From NCBI GenBank assembly GCA_019753285.1, contig JAIELD010000032.1:1-40455 (forward strand): a DNA stretch of 40,455 nucleotides. The letters are read 5' to 3'. The position numbers were made by a program, and so were the translations under genes. Position 1 is the first letter of the stretch. Each line of letters starts with the position of its first letter. Under the pieces are notes generated by a model, which saw only the letters and a list, made by a program, of their open reading frames with translations, was not told the origin of the DNA and did no database searches. This DNA comes from Beijerinckiaceae bacterium. Its GTDB lineage: Bacteria > Pseudomonadota > Alphaproteobacteria > Rhizobiales > Beijerinckiaceae. Shown here piece after piece: positions 8,838 to 16,586 of this stretch.

Positions 8838-9662
8838 TCATCCTTCGACAAGGGTTCTGCCCTCGGCGACCGTCACGGAGACGGTGAGCTTTTCGCCCGA
8901 TCCGCCATGCCGCGTGCCGCGGATCGGCGCTGCGTCGAGCGAATCGATGCCGGTCGCGATGCGCAGATATCGGTCGGTCGTGCTGATGCCATGGGTGGGA
9001 TCGAAGCCGATCCAGCCGATATCCGGCACATAGGCCTCGGCCCAGGCATGGCCGGCGTTCTGGTTTTCGGTGTCGGTCCGCAGGAAATAGCCGCCGACAT
9101 AGCGCGCCGGGATGTCGAGCGAACGGGCGCAGGCGACGAAGATCTGCGCGAAATCCTGGCAGACGCCTTTTCCTTCCGCGAACGCCTGCGCTGCTTTCGT
9201 CGTCGCGTCGGTTTCGTCGGCGAGGTACTCCATCGTGTCGAAAATCGCCTGATTGAGCGCGTGCAGCGCGGAGAGGCGGTCATCGGCATGCGGCGCCACC
9301 GCATTGCGCGCAAAGTTGCGCAGCGCCGTATCGGGCGTGGTCAGCAGGCTCTCGCGCAGCCAGAGGCCGAGCGGTAGCCGCTCCGCGGAGCCCTGCACCA
9401 GCCCTGCCGTATCGCGCGTCTCGACCTCGCCCTCGACAAGGATGCGCATCGAACTGATCGGGCCGCCGATCGAGAACAGGTGCATGATGTTGCCGAACGG
9501 ATCCTCGTCGCGATCGAGGCGGTATTCTGCGTCGAGTTCTACCCGCCAGCGGGCAACGAACTGGCCGTCATGGTTGCGCGGCGTCAGCCGTAGCGTCTGG
9601 ATCGCCGAAAGGGCCGGCTGCTCGTAGGTATAGAGCGTTTCGTGGCGGACCTTGAGGCGCAT
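8838..9662 (-). CDS. Transglutaminase-like cysteine protease of the Anbu locus
   Basis: A 274-residue papain-fold protein. The N-terminal 90 residues are the beta-rich Bact_transglu_N region (MRLKVRHETLYTYEQP). The core carries a complete Cys-His-Asp triad: Cys in GVCQDFAQIF near residue 167, His in AGHAWAEAY near 206, and Asp in IGFDPTHG near 219. Bacterial members of this family are mostly predicted peptidases or amidases rather than protein cross-linkers. The frame is open to 9749, but homology starts at the ATG at 9662, which follows the alpha-E stop by 13 nt with TGAGG overlapping that stop. The two are therefore probably translated together. It could trim or remove peptide tags made by the neighbouring ATP-grasp enzyme; that is inference. 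Confidence 0.92.
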   Translation of the reverse strand: MRLKVRHETLYTYEQPALSAIQTLRLTPRNHDGQFVARWRVELDAEYRLDRDEDPFGNIMHLFSIGGPISSMRILVEGEVETRDTAGLVQGSAERLPLGLWLRESLLTTPDTALRNFARNAVAPHADDRLSALHALNQAIFDTMEYLADETDATTKAAQAFAEGKGVCQDFAQIFVACARSLDIPARYVGGYFLRTDTENQNAGHAWAEAYVPDIGWIGFDPTHGISTTDRYLRIATGIDSLDAAPIRGTRHGGSGEKLTVSVTVAEGRTLVEG

Positions 9663-9675
9663 GGCTCGTTCGGCC

Positions 9676-10617
9676 TCAGGCGAGGTACTGCTCGGCGATG
9701 GCCGCGCCGAGCTGGTTGTTGCTGTCGAGAAAGTCCGTGACAAATTCATGGAGCCCGCCCTGGAACAGGCTGTCCATCTTCATGTTCTGCAAGTCCGAAT
9801 AGGTATGCCGCACGAGGCGCTGGCTCTTGCCCTGCCGTCCATAGGTCTCGGCGAGCTTGTCGAGGAAATTGTTCATGTTGCCGTAGAGCGAGATCAGTGA
9901 GCGGGGCTGCTCCGGCCGCAGAATGAGAAAGTCGGCCACGAGCCAGGGCTTCACCGTCTCGCGATAGACCCAGTGGAAAGAGGTGAGCGCCGAAACCGAG
10001 CGGAGCAGCGACGACCACTGGAAATAATCCAGCCCACCACCGACATGCTCCTCGTCAGGCAGCAGCACGTGATACTTCACGTCGAGCAGGCGGGCGGTGT
10101 TGTCGGCGCGCTCCAGCAGCATGCCGACGCGCTGGAAATAGTAGCCGTCGGTGCGCAGCATGGTGCGGTAGGCCGCGCCGTCGAACTGCAACGAGATGTC
10201 CTTGATGAGCTGGAGAAAACGCCCGAGTTCGTTGCCCCTGATGTCGCGCAGCTTCAGGCGCTGCATCTTCAGCCAGGCGTCGTTGATCACCTCCCACATC
10301 TCGCTCGTCAGCGCGGTGCGCACCGAGCGCGCGTTGGTTCTCGCGATCTCGATGCAGTTGCGGATCGAGGACGGGTTGGCGTCCGAGGCGACGATGAACT
10401 CGACGACGTTCTCGCGCGTCGCGCTGCCATAGGCTTTATAGAAATCCTCCTCGCAGACGGCGGTGGCGATCGCACCTTCCCACTCGTTCGAGGTGCCGGC
10501 ATAGGCGGAGGGGAGCGTCGAAAGGCGCGAGGCGACATCGAGCACGCGGGCGAGGTTCTCGGCGCGCTCGACATAGCGAGAGAGCCAGAACAGGCTTTCG
10601 GCGGTGCGGCTCAGCAT
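9676..10617 (-). CDS. Alpha-E domain protein (predicted partner of an ATP-grasp amidoligase)
   Basis: The 313-residue protein is almost wholly alpha-helical and matches the alpha-E family. It opens MLSRTAESLFWLSRYVERAENLARVLDV and contains YFQRVGMLLERADNTARLLDVKYH and the PRSLISLYGNMNNFLDKL segment. No catalytic motif is visible. In genomes it nearly always accompanies a circularly permuted ATP-grasp and a transglutaminase-like protein, so it is thought to be a structural or substrate-binding part of a peptide-forming complex. The start at 10617 has AGGAG ten bases upstream. It is separated from the ATP-grasp gene by 142 nt containing small hairpins, and runs directly into the transglutaminase gene. 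Confidence 0.9.
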   Translation of the reverse strand: MLSRTAESLFWLSRYVERAENLARVLDVASRLSTLPSAYAGTSNEWEGAIATAVCEEDFYKAYGSATRENVVEFIVASDANPSSIRNCIEIARTNARSVRTALTSEMWEVINDAWLKMQRLKLRDIRGNELGRFLQLIKDISLQFDGAAYRTMLRTDGYYFQRVGMLLERADNTARLLDVKYHVLLPDEEHVGGGLDYFQWSSLLRSVSALTSFHWVYRETVKPWLVADFLILRPEQPRSLISLYGNMNNFLDKLAETYGRQGKSQRLVRHTYSDLQNMKMDSLFQGGLHEFVTDFLDSNNQLGAAIAEQYLA

Positions 10618-10686
10618 GGGAGGTTCGCTCCTGCGGCAGGGTTTTGAAGGTCGATACGCAGCAGATCGCAGCCTAGGGCTTTGATT

Positions 10687-10732
10687 GGCATGGCATCCAT
10701 GCCCACAATGGCGATATGTCGCCGAAGCGGCG
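10687..10732. repeat. Three small adjacent stem-loops between ATP-grasp and alpha-E genes
   Basis: Three perfect short inverted repeats lie in succession: GGCATGG-CAT-CCATGCC (10687-10703), GGCGA-TATG-TCGCC (10710-10723) and CGCCG-AAG-CGGCG (10720-10732); the last two overlap. None is followed by a U-tract in the direction of transcription, so they are not obvious terminators. They may be mRNA processing or stability elements inside the operon. Confidence 0.4.
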
Positions 10733-10759
10733 CATCTTTCATCCCAATCGGCTCGCCCC

Positions 10760-12193
10760 TCATTCCGTCACCCACGTATCCTTGGTGCCGCCGCCCTGCG
10801 AGGAATTGACCACGAGCGAGCCTTCCTTCAGCGCCACGCGGGTGAGGCCGCCCGGCACGATGCGCACCTTGTCCGCGCCGGAGAGCACAAAGGGCCTGAG
10901 GTCCACATGGCGTGGCGCGAGACCGCTCTCGACGAAGCAGGGCACGGTGGAGAGCGAGAGCGTAGGCTGTGCGATGAAGCCGTCAGGATTGGCCTCGATC
11001 TTCTTGGCGAATTCCGCGCATTGCGCTTTCGTCGAGTGCGGCCCGATCAGCATGCCGTAGCCGCCCGAACCGTTGACCTCCTTGACGACGAGGTCCTTGA
11101 GATTGTCGAGCACGTATTTCAGCGCGTCGGGCTCGCGGCAGCGATGCGTCGGCACGTTCTTGAGGATCGGCTCCTCGCCCGTGTAGAAGCGGATGATGTC
11201 CGGCATGTAGCTGTAGAGCGCCTTGTCGTCCGCCACGCCGGTGCCGACCGCATTGGTGATCGTCACGTTGCCGGCCTTGTAAGCGGACATGAGACCCGGG
11301 ACGCCGAGCGTCGAATCGGGCCTGAAGGTCAGCGGATCGAGGAAGCTGTCGTCGAGCCTGCGGTAGATCACGTCGATGCGCTGCGGCCCTTCCGTCGTGC
11401 GCATATAGACGACGCTGTCGCGCACGAAGAGGTCGCGCCCCTCGACGAGCTCGATGCCCATCTTGTCGGCGAGGAACGAGTGTTCGTAATAGGCCGAGTT
11501 ATACTGGCCCGGTGTCAGAAGCACCACGGTCGGCTCGCCGCTGGCGCTGCGCGGTGCGACGGAGCGCATGGTGGTGAGCAGCTTGTCCGGATAATCGTCC
11601 ACCGGGCGGATGCGCATCAGCGCGAACAACTCGGGGAAGAGCCGCAGCATCGCCTCGCGGTTCTCCAGCATGTAGGAGACGCCGGAAGGCGTGCGGGCAT
11701 TGTCCTCGAGCACATAGAAATTGTCGGCGTCGACGCGTACGATATCGATGCCGGCGATATGCACATAGACGCCGGCGGCCGGCTTCACCTGCATCATGAT
11801 CGGCTGGAACTCGGCGTTCTGCAGGATCAAATCTTCCGGCACGATGCCGGCGCGCACGATCTCGCGCTGACCGTAGACATCGCCGATGAAGGTGTTGAGC
11901 GCTTTCACGCGCTGCTCGAGCCCGTGGCTCAGCGTGCCCCATTCCTTGCCCGAGAGCATGCGCGGCACGATGTCGAACGGGATGAGCCGCTCGGTGCCCT
12001 GCGCGTCGCCATAGACGGCGAAGGTGATGCCGATGCGGCGGAAGAAAGCCTCCGCCTCGTCGCGCCGGTTGCCGAGCAGTTCCGCCGGAGTTTGCGAGAA
12101 CCATTGGGCGAGGGATTCGTAGACGGGCCTGACGACGCCATCGACGCCGTTCATTTCATCGAAGAGCCCGCTGCCCTGCTGCTGTTGCTGCAT
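10760..12193 (-). CDS. Circularly permuted ATP-grasp type 2 protein (predicted amidoligase)
   Basis: A 477-residue member of the circularly permuted ATP-grasp family linked to alpha-E and transglutaminase proteins. It has the N-terminal FDEMNGVDGVVRPVYESL region, a GITFAVYGD segment, and PFDIVPRMLSGKEW. The central part has GVYVHIAGIDIVR, LEDNARTPSGVSYMLENR and the C-terminal KEVNGSGGYGMLIGP loop. Such enzymes are predicted to join a carboxylate to an amine using ATP, making an isopeptide or short peptide tag. The frame is open to 12241, but the ATG at 12193 has AGGTGG six bases upstream and gives a family-like N terminus with a poly-Gln start. It is first in the minus-strand locus ending in Anbu. 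The substrate is unknown. Confidence 0.92.
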   Translation of the reverse strand: MQQQQQGSGLFDEMNGVDGVVRPVYESLAQWFSQTPAELLGNRRDEAEAFFRRIGITFAVYGDAQGTERLIPFDIVPRMLSGKEWGTLSHGLEQRVKALNTFIGDVYGQREIVRAGIVPEDLILQNAEFQPIMMQVKPAAGVYVHIAGIDIVRVDADNFYVLEDNARTPSGVSYMLENREAMLRLFPELFALMRIRPVDDYPDKLLTTMRSVAPRSASGEPTVVLLTPGQYNSAYYEHSFLADKMGIELVEGRDLFVRDSVVYMRTTEGPQRIDVIYRRLDDSFLDPLTFRPDSTLGVPGLMSAYKAGNVTITNAVGTGVADDKALYSYMPDIIRFYTGEEPILKNVPTHRCREPDALKYVLDNLKDLVVKEVNGSGGYGMLIGPHSTKAQCAEFAKKIEANPDGFIAQPTLSLSTVPCFVESGLAPRHVDLRPFVLSGADKVRIVPGGLTRVALKEGSLVVNSSQGGGTKDTWVTE

Positions 12194-12300
12194 CAACACC
12201 CACCTGCGCGGCCGGATGCGACCGCTGTGAGAGCGAAGCAATTTCAGGGCCGTGCGTCAAGCGAAGGGGGTGGAAGCCGCCGCCGGTAAAGCGGAAATCG

Positions 12301-12786
12301 TCAAGCCCTGCGGTTCAACCGTGGATCGTACAGCCATTTGCGGACTTTCCGCGCCGTCACGTGCGCGATGTCGGGATGCCTCGGATTAAAGAGAATGTTC
12401 GTTTCCTCTGGCACGATGGCTGACGGGATGATCAGCAGCAAAGTTTGAGCGGCCCGAGCCCACCGGCTGCCAAAATCCACCGAGGTCCTGCTTGCAGGCT
12501 CGGCATCCCATCCCACCGGCGCAGTCGTTTCGCTGACGAGGCGCGCCGACGACCAAACGGCATCCGGGATGATGATTTCGACCAAATAGCGGTTGAATGG
12601 TAGCCCGCCCGCGTTCAGATGCACAATGGTCTCGAGGCAAGCCAGCGCCCGATTTGATGACGTGTAGACAAGTGGAACGCCCTTGTCGTTCCAGCGGCCG
12701 CCGGTGATTTCGGCACCTCGTCCGCTCAGATCGTCAGCTTCATAATCCCTGGTGTCTTGAGCAATGCGCCAGACCGACACGCTCAA
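12301..12786 (-). CDS. RES-domain toxin of a Res/Xre toxin-antitoxin pair
   Basis: The 161-residue protein shows the RES family signatures: an early Trp-Arg (VWRIAQ), GGRWNDKGVPLVYTSSN, the ALACLETIVHL helix with the conserved Glu, and a late PSAIVPEETNILFNPRHPD. Characterised RES toxins have an ADP-ribosyltransferase-like fold and deplete NAD+, halting growth; activity of this copy is inferred. The first codon is TTG at 12786, overlapping the antitoxin stop by 4 nt (TTGA), so toxin translation is coupled to and probably weaker than antitoxin translation. A GTG two codons later is a possible alternative. Its length fits a full-length toxin with no visible damage. Confidence 0.9.
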   Translation of the reverse strand: MSVSVWRIAQDTRDYEADDLSGRGAEITGGRWNDKGVPLVYTSSNRALACLETIVHLNAGGLPFNRYLVEIIIPDAVWSSARLVSETTAPVGWDAEPASRTSVDFGSRWARAAQTLLLIIPSAIVPEETNILFNPRHPDIAHVTARKVRKWLYDPRLNRRA

Positions 12787-13280
12787 GCGTATGCGCCGCT
12801 CTGGATCTGCGCGAGTGCGGTCGCCACGAGAGTCTGACCCTCCATCGTGTCAAGGAAGCTGAACGGAGCCTTGCCGCCGAGAGAGCCGAGCGGCTGCCTC
12901 AACCAGTTCGCCATCCAGCCGGACGCATCGAATCCTTCCGACTCGCCCGATTCGGAAATCATCGCTTCCAGTTGCCCCATCAGCTTCGCCACCCCCAACA
13001 GACGCTCGCTTTCATCCGGAGACAGCCGGTCGTGATGCTTGACCTTGCGGTTGACCGTCGCGGTCTTGAGGCCGAGGGCCTGATAGAAACCCCTTTGCTC
13101 CATGCCGAGGTCGCGAATCATTTTCTTGACCTCGGCGGCGGGTACGCCGCGCCTGATCATGTCTATTCGATCTTCTGCCGAGGCCCGGAACACCCGGGCG
13201 TATGGCTCGCCGAGGGCGGTCAACCGAGGCTCGACATCCGTCGTTTCGATTGACCGTCTGGCAGTTTGCGATCTTTTCAA
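12783..13280 (-). CDS. Xre/MbcA/ParS-type antitoxin of the Res/Xre pair
   Basis: This 165-residue protein precedes and overlaps the RES toxin, as antitoxins of this type do. The middle contains a helix-turn-helix region (about residues 60-90, LGMEQRGFYQALGLKTATVNRKVKH). The C-terminal DUF2384-like toxin-binding part has LSPDESERLLGVAKLMGQ and WLRQPLGSLGGKAPFSFLDT, and the MEGQTLVATAL helix. The start is decided by the ribosome site: AAAGGAG lies eight bases before a TTG at 13280, and no ATG is available. The family neutralises the toxin by covering its NAD+ pocket and represses its own promoter. The direct repeat upstream of the start is a likely operator. Confidence 0.87.
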   Translation of the reverse strand: MKRSQTARRSIETTDVEPRLTALGEPYARVFRASAEDRIDMIRRGVPAAEVKKMIRDLGMEQRGFYQALGLKTATVNRKVKHHDRLSPDESERLLGVAKLMGQLEAMISESGESEGFDASGWMANWLRQPLGSLGGKAPFSFLDTMEGQTLVATALAQIQSGAYA

Positions 13281-13288
13281 GATGATTG

Positions 13289-13320
13289 CTCCTTTGAGGA
13301 TTTTAATAGCTCGTTTGAGC
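13289..13320. promoter_or_regulatory. Candidate autoregulatory operator of the Res/Xre operon
   Basis: Two near-identical 11-mers, GCTCCTTTGAG (13289-13299) and GCTCGTTTGAG (13309-13319), lie 20 bp apart, about two helical turns. The second is part of a small palindrome, GCTC-GTTT-GAGC. On the coding strand the first copy contains the antitoxin Shine-Dalgarno AAAGGAG, so a bound repressor would cover both promoter-proximal DNA and the start region. The role is inferred from position and symmetry. Confidence 0.5.
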
Positions 13321-13497
13321 AAAACTGGCAAGGCAGGCGGATGTGATGCTGGCGTATATGCTCAGCGCCTGGTCTTAATACTCGCCATCGCGCCTGCCTA
13401 TGAAATGCGCGCTCGACACGCTATCGTCAAAATCCTGATCGAGATTGCGCGCGTACACTAAAGTGTCGTTACGCGGTTTCAACCCGGGGGCTTTCCA

Positions 13498-13974
13498 ATG
13501 ACCATCCTGCTCCATCGTCGGACCTTCCTCGCCGCAGGCGGTTCGCTTCTCACAGGCGGCCTCGTCGCCCCCGCGCGGGCCGCGGCGGTCGCTGCGACGC
13601 CCTCCATGGCGGGCGGGTCCAACAACTACATGCCGGGCGCGCCGATCCTGCCGCGCATCGGCAAGGGCGGGTTCATCATGTCCGGCACGGTGCGTCGCGC
13701 GGGCGACGGCAAGCCGCTCGCCGGCCAGCGCATCCAGATCTGGGCGCATACGGTCGAGGGCTATGAGACCGACCAGCGCAGCCATGGCGCGACACTCACG
13801 GATGAAAACGGCGTCTTCCGGCTCGAAATGCCGCAGATCATTCCGGCCTTTGGTCAGGCGCATGCCCACCTTGCCTATGATAGCGGCCAATTCAAAACCG
13901 TGTTCCTCCGGCCCGTGATGCGGAGCCCGAAGGAGACGAGCCTCGAGGCGCATTTCGTGCTGGAGCAAGCCTGA
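13498..13974 (+). CDS. Tat-exported intradiol-dioxygenase-like protein
   Basis: The 158-residue protein starts with a twin-arginine signal (HRRTFLAAGGSLLTGG) and an ARAAA cleavage region, so it should be exported folded. The mature part follows the intradiol ring-cleavage dioxygenase fold seen in protocatechuate 3,4-dioxygenase. It has SGTVRRAGDGKPLAGQRIQIW, GATLTDENGVFRLEMP, and an AHAHLAYDSG strand whose His122 and His124 match the iron-binding His pair of the family. The second tyrosine ligand of classical enzymes seems to be replaced (PAFG where PGPY is usual), so ring cleavage is doubtful. The next gene starts 11 nt downstream and encodes a b-haem membrane protein, suggesting a redox or iron role at the periplasmic face. 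CGGGGG lies eight bases before the ATG. Confidence 0.82.
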   Translation: MTILLHRRTFLAAGGSLLTGGLVAPARAAAVAATPSMAGGSNNYMPGAPILPRIGKGGFIMSGTVRRAGDGKPLAGQRIQIWAHTVEGYETDQRSHGATLTDENGVFRLEMPQIIPAFGQAHAHLAYDSGQFKTVFLRPVMRSPKETSLEAHFVLEQA

Positions 13975-13985
13975 CAATCCTCGAC

Positions 13986-14588
13986 GTGCAAAAGTCGGCT
14001 CGCCGCGCGGCGCTCGTCTGGGCTGCCGTTGCGGTGGCCATCATCGTGCCGATCGCGGCGGCTGCCTCCAGCGAGCTGCTCGCCTTTCGCGCGCCAATCT
14101 ACATCGTGGCGGGCTTCGCCGGCATCGCCGGGCTGGCACTGATGCTGCTGCAGCCTTTGCTCGCTGCCGGAGCGCTGCCTGGGATTGGGCCGTTCGCCGC
14201 GCGGCGTCTCCACCGGGCGATCGGCGTTCTGCTCGTCGCGGCGATTCTGCTGCATGTGGCGGGGCTGTGGCTCACCAGCCCGCCCGACGTGATCGACGCG
14301 CTGACCTTCACCTCGCCGACGCCGTTCTCGGCCTGGGGCGTGATCGCCATGTGGGCGCTCTTTGCCACCGCGCTGCTCGCGGCGCTGCGTCGGCCGTTGC
14401 GGCTCGGATGGCGGAGCTGGCGCTTCGGGCATACGGCGCTGGCGTGTCTCATCGTCTGCGGAACCGCGATCCACGCCCTGCTGATCGACGGAACGATGGA
14501 GCCGTTCTCGAAAGCGGCGCTCTGCGTCGCCGCCTGCGCTGCGACGCTTGCCGCCGTTTTCTGGAAGAGGCGGGCCGCGGGGGTGTAG
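13986..14588 (+). CDS. Ferric-reductase-like transmembrane b-haem protein
   Basis: A 200-residue integral membrane protein with about six hydrophobic segments. Two helices each carry a pair of histidines 14 residues apart: LHRAIGVLLVAAILLH (near residues 76-90) and GHTALACLIVCGTAIH (near 148-162). This is the bis-histidine arrangement of the ferric reductase/MsrQ superfamily, which holds two b haems stacked across the membrane. There is no flavin or NAD(P)H domain, so electrons must come from quinol or a separate flavoprotein. The start is GTG at 13986 without a clear ribosome site, so translation probably depends on the upstream gene 11 nt away. It is likely the membrane anchor or electron donor for that exported protein, as in MsrPQ; the pairing is inferred. 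Confidence 0.85.
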   Translation: MQKSARRAALVWAAVAVAIIVPIAAAASSELLAFRAPIYIVAGFAGIAGLALMLLQPLLAAGALPGIGPFAARRLHRAIGVLLVAAILLHVAGLWLTSPPDVIDALTFTSPTPFSAWGVIAMWALFATALLAALRRPLRLGWRSWRFGHTALACLIVCGTAIHALLIDGTMEPFSKAALCVAACAATLAAVFWKRRAAGV

Positions 14589-14652
14589 CCTCAGGCGGCG
14601 TTTCTCGCGGTCGGGCTTGACCCTGCCAGCCGCAGCTTATTAAAGCCCGCTC

Positions 14653-15621
14653 ATGACCCTGCTCTCAAAGCCTGTCGGCCAGCCGCCGCTCCGCCTCCGC
14701 TGGCTCGACCTGGCGCGCGGGATCGCCGTCATCCTGATGGTGATCTACCATTTCTCCTGGGATTTGAGCTTCCACGGTTTCCTCGAGTTCGACGTGAACC
14801 AGGTGCTCGGCTGGCGCATCTTCGCCCGCGGCATCGCGGCGAGCTTTCTGTTCCTCGCCGGCTTCAGCCTGTGGCTCGCGCATCGCAACGGCTTTCGCTC
14901 GCAGTCCTTCTGGCGGCGGGAGATCATCCTGGTGCTCGCGGCCGGGCTCGTGACGCTCGGCACCTGGTACGCGTTTCCATCGAGCTACGTGTTCTTCGGC
15001 ATTCTCCATTGCATCGCTGCCTCCAGCCTCATCGCGCTTCTCTTCCTGCGCCTGCCCGGCTGGGTCACGGCGCTTGCTGCGGTACTGGTGTTGGCAGCGC
15101 CGTTCACGCTCGCCAACGAAGCGTTCAACGCGCCGCTCCTCGCCTTCATCGGGCTTCGGACCGTGCCGCCCGCGACCAATGACTACGTTCCGCTTCTCCC
15201 GTGGCTGTCGCCGCTGCTCGCCGGGCTTGCGGCGGGGCAGTTGCTGCCGTTCCTCGCCAGACCTGTTCCAGCCAAGCCTGCCCCAGCCAACACGCCGTCC
15301 AGGCTCGACCAGGCTTTGGCTTTCTTGAGCCGCCACAGCCTGATCATCTATCTCGTCCACCAGCCGCTTCTGTTCGGCGCGACCTCGCTGGCGGCGTCCT
15401 ACATCAAGCCCGGCATCAACGACGTCTCGGGTGAATGGCTAAGCGATTGCGAGGCCAAATGCGTTAGAGAAAAAAAGCCACGACAGACCTGCATCGAGAC
15501 CTGCTTCTGCACGCTGGACGGGCTGGAGAAGACAGGCGCCTGGACGGCGATCGCCAAGGGCGCGACCGACCCGCAGACGCTCTCGGCGATCAACCAGATG
15601 TCGGCTGTGTGCCAGAAGTAA
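14653..15621 (+). CDS. DUF1624 (heparan-alpha-glucosaminide N-acetyltransferase-like) membrane protein with cysteine-rich tail
   Basis: The 322-residue protein has about seven to eight membrane helices and the DUF1624 hallmarks: RLRWLDLARGIAVILMVIYH with the conserved His, SFLFLAGFSLWLAH, and the late SLIIYLVHQPLLF helix. Relatives move acyl groups from cytosolic acyl-CoA to a periplasmic acceptor sugar; the acceptor here is unknown. The last 60 residues are extra to the domain. They hold six cysteines at 266, 270, 280, 284, 286 and 320 in a CX3C-X9-CX3CXC layout on predicted helices, flanked by charged residues, suggesting a disulfide-locked helical hairpin outside the cytoplasm. The stop is a single base from the convergent tesB stop. 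Confidence 0.85.
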   Translation: MTLLSKPVGQPPLRLRWLDLARGIAVILMVIYHFSWDLSFHGFLEFDVNQVLGWRIFARGIAASFLFLAGFSLWLAHRNGFRSQSFWRREIILVLAAGLVTLGTWYAFPSSYVFFGILHCIAASSLIALLFLRLPGWVTALAAVLVLAAPFTLANEAFNAPLLAFIGLRTVPPATNDYVPLLPWLSPLLAGLAAGQLLPFLARPVPAKPAPANTPSRLDQALAFLSRHSLIIYLVHQPLLFGATSLAASYIKPGINDVSGEWLSDCEAKCVREKKPRQTCIETCFCTLDGLEKTGAWTAIAKGATDPQTLSAINQMSAVCQK

Positions 15622-15622
15622 G

Positions 15623-16489
15623 CTACCGCGCCTGCCTTAGCCGGATCAGCCCTTCCTGCGCCACGGAGGCGACAAGCTTGCCGTCTTCCGTGAAGATCAG
15701 CCCGCGCGTGAAGCCGCAGGCATCCGCCGTGTTGGGGCTGTCCTGCGAATAGAGCAGCCATTGGTCCGCGCGGAACGGGCGGTGGAACCACATGGCGTGG
15801 TCGATGCTCGCGCCCATGATCTCCGGGTCGAAGATGGTGCGGCCATGCGCCACCAGCGCCGTGTCGAGCAGCGTCATGTCGGAGGCGTAGGCGAGCACGC
15901 TTTCATGCACGGCAGGCTCGTCCGGCAGCTTGCCCGTCGCGCGGATCCAGACGTTGAACTTCGGCGGCATCGGCTCGCGCTTCAGATAACGCTGGAACTC
16001 GACCGGCTTCAGTTCGATCGGGCGCTCCTTCTCGTAATATTTGCGCACGGGGTCGGGCATCATCGGCATGATCGCGCCCTTGATCTCGCTCTCGCTCGGC
16101 AGCTTGTCGGGATGGGGCACGTCCGGCATTTCCGCCTGATGTTCGAGGCCCGTCTCATGCACGTGATAGGAGGCCGAAAGCGAGAAGATCGCCTGGCCGT
16201 GCTGGATCGCCACCACGCGCCGCGTCGTGAAGCTCTTGCCGTCGCGGATGCGGTCCACCTCGTAGATGATTGGCACTTTGGGGTCGCCCGGCAGCAGAAA
16301 ATAGGCATGGAGCGAATGAACGCGGCGATCTTCGCCGACCGTGCGGGTGGCTGCCACCAGCGCCTGGCTGATCACGAGGCCGCCGAAGACGCGCTGCCAG
16401 CCAACCTGGGGGCTGCGGCCGCGAAACAGATTGTGCTCGAGCACTTCAATGTCGAGAATGGAGAGAAGATCGGAAACGGCGGACGACAT
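15623..16489 (-). CDS. tesB: Acyl-CoA thioesterase II
   Basis: The 288-residue product is a double-hotdog thioesterase that hydrolyses acyl-CoA to free acid and CoA in the cytosol. The first hotdog has LFRGRSPQVGWQRVFGGLVISQAL and RRVHSLHAYFLLPGD. The second has the ASDMTLLDTALV segment with the catalytic Asp, then SIDHAMWFHRPFRAD and the terminal LIFTEDGKLVASVAQEGLIR with the conserved Gln. The length equals E. coli TesB. The ATG at 16489 follows TGAGG by five bases. It is transcribed alone, away from the UbiH-type gene with 97 nt between them. Confidence 0.95.
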   Translation of the reverse strand: MSSAVSDLLSILDIEVLEHNLFRGRSPQVGWQRVFGGLVISQALVAATRTVGEDRRVHSLHAYFLLPGDPKVPIIYEVDRIRDGKSFTTRRVVAIQHGQAIFSLSASYHVHETGLEHQAEMPDVPHPDKLPSESEIKGAIMPMMPDPVRKYYEKERPIELKPVEFQRYLKREPMPPKFNVWIRATGKLPDEPAVHESVLAYASDMTLLDTALVAHGRTIFDPEIMGASIDHAMWFHRPFRADQWLLYSQDSPNTADACGFTRGLIFTEDGKLVASVAQEGLIRLRQAR

Positions 16490-16586
16490 GAAACCTCATG
16501 AGTATGAAAACGGCTTCCAGGCTGGCGCGATGACAGCGAGAGTTTCGCCATCGCGTCAAGTGAGCATTTGAGCTAGAAGGCCTCGC

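Noticed and set aside
13451-13470. ACACT-AA-AGTGT inverted repeat upstream of the intradiol-like gene as an operator
   Set aside because: The arms are only five bases, there is a single copy and no regulator is nearby; this could easily be chance.
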